From the NCBI RefSeq assembly GCF_000306675.2, contig NZ_CP024871.1:1812501-1837500 (forward strand): a stretch of DNA of 25,000 bases, written 5' to 3'. Shown here piece by piece: positions 1-25,000 of the stretch; position 1 is the first letter of the stretch; the number at the start of each line of letters is the position of its first letter. Source of the DNA: Leptospira mayottensis 200901116. Its GTDB lineage: Bacteria > Spirochaetota > Leptospiria > Leptospirales > Leptospiraceae. A model generated the notes under the pieces. It was not told where the DNA came from and ran no database searches. It worked only from the letters and a program-made list of their open reading frames with translations. The translations under genes and the position numbers were made by a program.

Positions 1-2
1 AA

Positions 3-1594
<1,592 letters not shown>

Positions 1595-1603
1595 AAGAAC
1601 GAA

Positions 1604-1638
<35 letters not shown>

Positions 1639-1639
1639 T

Positions 1640-2914
<1,275 letters not shown>

Positions 2915-3165
2915 CGATCTGTTGGGTTCAACGTTTGTAAATGGTAGAGTATTTATAATATTTGTGAAATGTAGGACCTCAAATCCGATGAGCTTCTGAA
3001 TCAAAAAACGATTCTTATCTCTTCTACTTATTTTTTTGAAGTATTGAGTCGATCGATTATCGGATTTGAGTGGGCTACGGAATGGATTGAAGAATGTAAT
3101 AACGTCCGTCGTGGATAATAAAAATACGTCCCCTATAAGATACACCTCCTTGAAATCTGAATTTT
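2915..3165. other. Convergent intergenic region with a 12-bp inverted repeat
   Basis: This 251-bp gap separates the NlpC gene (+) from the LON-domain gene (-). CTCAAATCCGAT at 2978-2989 is exactly repeated in reverse complement at 3059-3070, 69 bp away. No run of T follows a strong stem, so a classical terminator is not evident. A minus-strand frame (3169 to 2867, 100 codons) begins with an ATGA overlap at the LON stop and contains a perfect AAGGAGGTG inside it, but it runs 48 bases into the NlpC gene and has no recognisable motif. A plus-strand frame without a good start (2975-3118) is also open. Neither is convincing as a gene. Confidence 0.5.
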
Positions 3166-4857
<1,692 letters not shown>

Positions 4858-4859
4858 AT

Positions 4860-5342
<483 letters not shown>

Positions 5343-5352
5343 TCATTCCATT

Positions 5353-5393
<41 letters not shown>

Positions 5394-5432
5394 AAGAAAC
5401 ACTAAAAAACTCTGTTCTTAAAAGGCGGGAGC

Positions 5433-7929
<2,497 letters not shown>

Positions 7930-7931
7930 TT

Positions 7932-9877
<1,946 letters not shown>

Positions 9878-9886
9878 TCTGAGTAT

Positions 9887-13238
<3,352 letters not shown>

Positions 13239-13242
13239 CTTA

Positions 13243-15038
<1,796 letters not shown>

Positions 15039-15044
15039 CTGATC

Positions 15045-19163
<4,119 letters not shown>

Positions 19164-19164
19164 C

Positions 19165-21748
<2,584 letters not shown>

Positions 21749-21758
21749 AAAATGATTG

Positions 21759-21884
21759 GTGAGAAGTACCGATTCATTCGATCGAAAATTCTATAATCAT
21801 AGAAGAAATCTTTTAAAAATCATATCTTTGTTTACGTCTTTTGCGTTTTCATTCTGGGTTATATTTGAATTCGTTTCATCTTGA
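21759..21884 (+). CDS. Possible 41-residue single-pass membrane peptide
   Basis: Starting at GTG 21759 (TTG 21756 is alternative) an open frame encodes a basic N-terminus (MRSTDSFDRKFYNHRRN) followed by a hydrophobic stretch of about 20 residues (ISLFTSFAFSFWVIFEFV) and a short tail. This is what a small inner-membrane protein with positive-inside topology looks like. AAAGGGG lies 13 bases before the GTG, which is long for a ribosome site. The frame ends just before the rpsP promoter. Against it: an AT-rich hairpin overlaps it (21789-21804), and ATG 21752 in another frame is better placed but yields only 14 codons. I do not recognise a homologue. Confidence 0.3.
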   Translation: MRSTDSFDRKFYNHRRNLLKIISLFTSFAFSFWVIFEFVSS

Positions 21885-21890
21885 TTCTTT

Positions 21891-24089
<2,199 letters not shown>

Positions 24090-24095
24090 GCCGGT

Positions 24096-24767
<672 letters not shown>

Positions 24768-24798
24768 TAAGCTCAGGTCTAATTATTAGGCAGAGTGA

Positions 24799-24837
24799 CC
24801 GAAATATTTGGGAAGTTTCGGATTTGTAAGATATGAT
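24799..24837 (+). promoter_or_regulatory. Hairpin and possible promoter before the last gene
   Basis: CCGAAA (24799-24804) and TTTCGG (24816-24821) can pair across an 11-base loop; no T run follows, so it is a poor terminator. TTGGGA (24808-24813) with TATGAT (24832-24837), 18 bp apart, could be a promoter for the gene at 24859. Both calls are by eye and weak. Confidence 0.25.
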
Positions 24838-24858
24838 ACCTTTCGAGATCGAATTCTT

Positions 24859-25000
24859 ATGAAACTTTCTGCGGATTTTCTCAGGGGAAATTTACGACTT
24901 CTTTTAGGAAGGGAATCCGAGTTTCAAGGTTCGAATCTTCTCGGTTTAACTTTAAATCGAAATATCAAAGGCTTAGTATTGGACATTTTTCCAGGAGGGG
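24859..25000 (+). CDS. Unidentified protein, 5' end only
   Basis: An open frame from ATG 24859 runs off the right edge after 47 codons ([20 protein letters not shown] onward). I do not recognise it. The visible part is not a signal peptide and is mildly hydrophobic with polar turns ([13 protein letters not shown]). It lies 91 bp after rnhB. No strong Shine-Dalgarno sequence precedes the ATG. Codon use looks like the neighbours. Confidence 0.5.
   Translation, partial: MKLSADFLRGNLRLLLGRESEFQGSNLLGLTLNRNIKGLVLDIFPGG

Noticed and set aside
2998..3014. GAATC/GATTC mini-hairpin in the convergent gap
   Set aside because: A 5-bp stem with an A-rich loop is expected by chance in AT-rich DNA.

Overview
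The window looks like a chromosomal core region of a spirochete of the genus Leptospira. This rests on recognition of the protein set and its style, not on a search: moderately AT-rich DNA, many TTG start codons, LPS-export and ADP-heptose genes beside HPr kinase and sigma-54, and a NlpC/P60 exported protein. There are no rRNA or tRNA genes, CRISPR arrays, insertion sequences or phage genes that I can see. Almost every base is coding.

Layout. 1-2914 (+): the 3' end of a cobalamin adenosyltransferase gene, a POT-family peptide transporter overlapping it, and an exported NlpC/P60 hydrolase. 2915-3165 is a short convergent gap with a 12-bp inverted repeat. 3166-3780 (-) is a stand-alone LON-domain protein. 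3844-5336 (+) holds separate genes for the two halves of ADP-heptose synthesis (kinase, then nucleotidyltransferase). From 5438 to 21748 fifteen genes run on the + strand with no gap above 13 bp: pyrG, kdsA, lptC, lptA/ostA-like, lptB, rpoN, hprK, ptsH, ntrY, ntrX, a divergent Fe-S uracil-DNA-glycosylase-like gene, priA, fmt, a PASTA protein and rpe. 21749-22004 is the main intergenic region; it holds a possible 41-residue membrane peptide and a strong promoter with nested palindromes. 22005-24767 (+) is the ribosomal/tRNA-modification operon rpsP-khpA-rimM-trmD-rplS-rnhB. The start of an unidentified gene lies at the right edge.

How the genes fit together. The left and central part is envelope-centred: ADP-heptose synthesis, CTP synthesis (CTP is needed for CMP-Kdo), Kdo-8-phosphate synthesis, and LPS export. 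It is joined to a regulatory block: sigma-54, HPr kinase/phosphorylase, HPr and an NtrY/NtrX pair whose regulator carries the sigma-54 contact loop. The lpt-rpoN-PTS order echoes the proteobacterial arrangement, but no hpf, ptsN or rapZ is present between the genes. The second half (priA-fmt-PASTA-rpe) resembles the widespread priA-def-fmt-...-PASTA kinase-rsgA-rpe order with the kinase, phosphatase and rsgA missing.

Most noteworthy: the divergent glycosylase-like protein that keeps four candidate Fe-S cysteines but lacks the catalytic motifs; PriA with one complete zinc site missing; the kinase-free PASTA protein at a PASTA-kinase locus; and the unannotated intergenic features upstream of rpsP.
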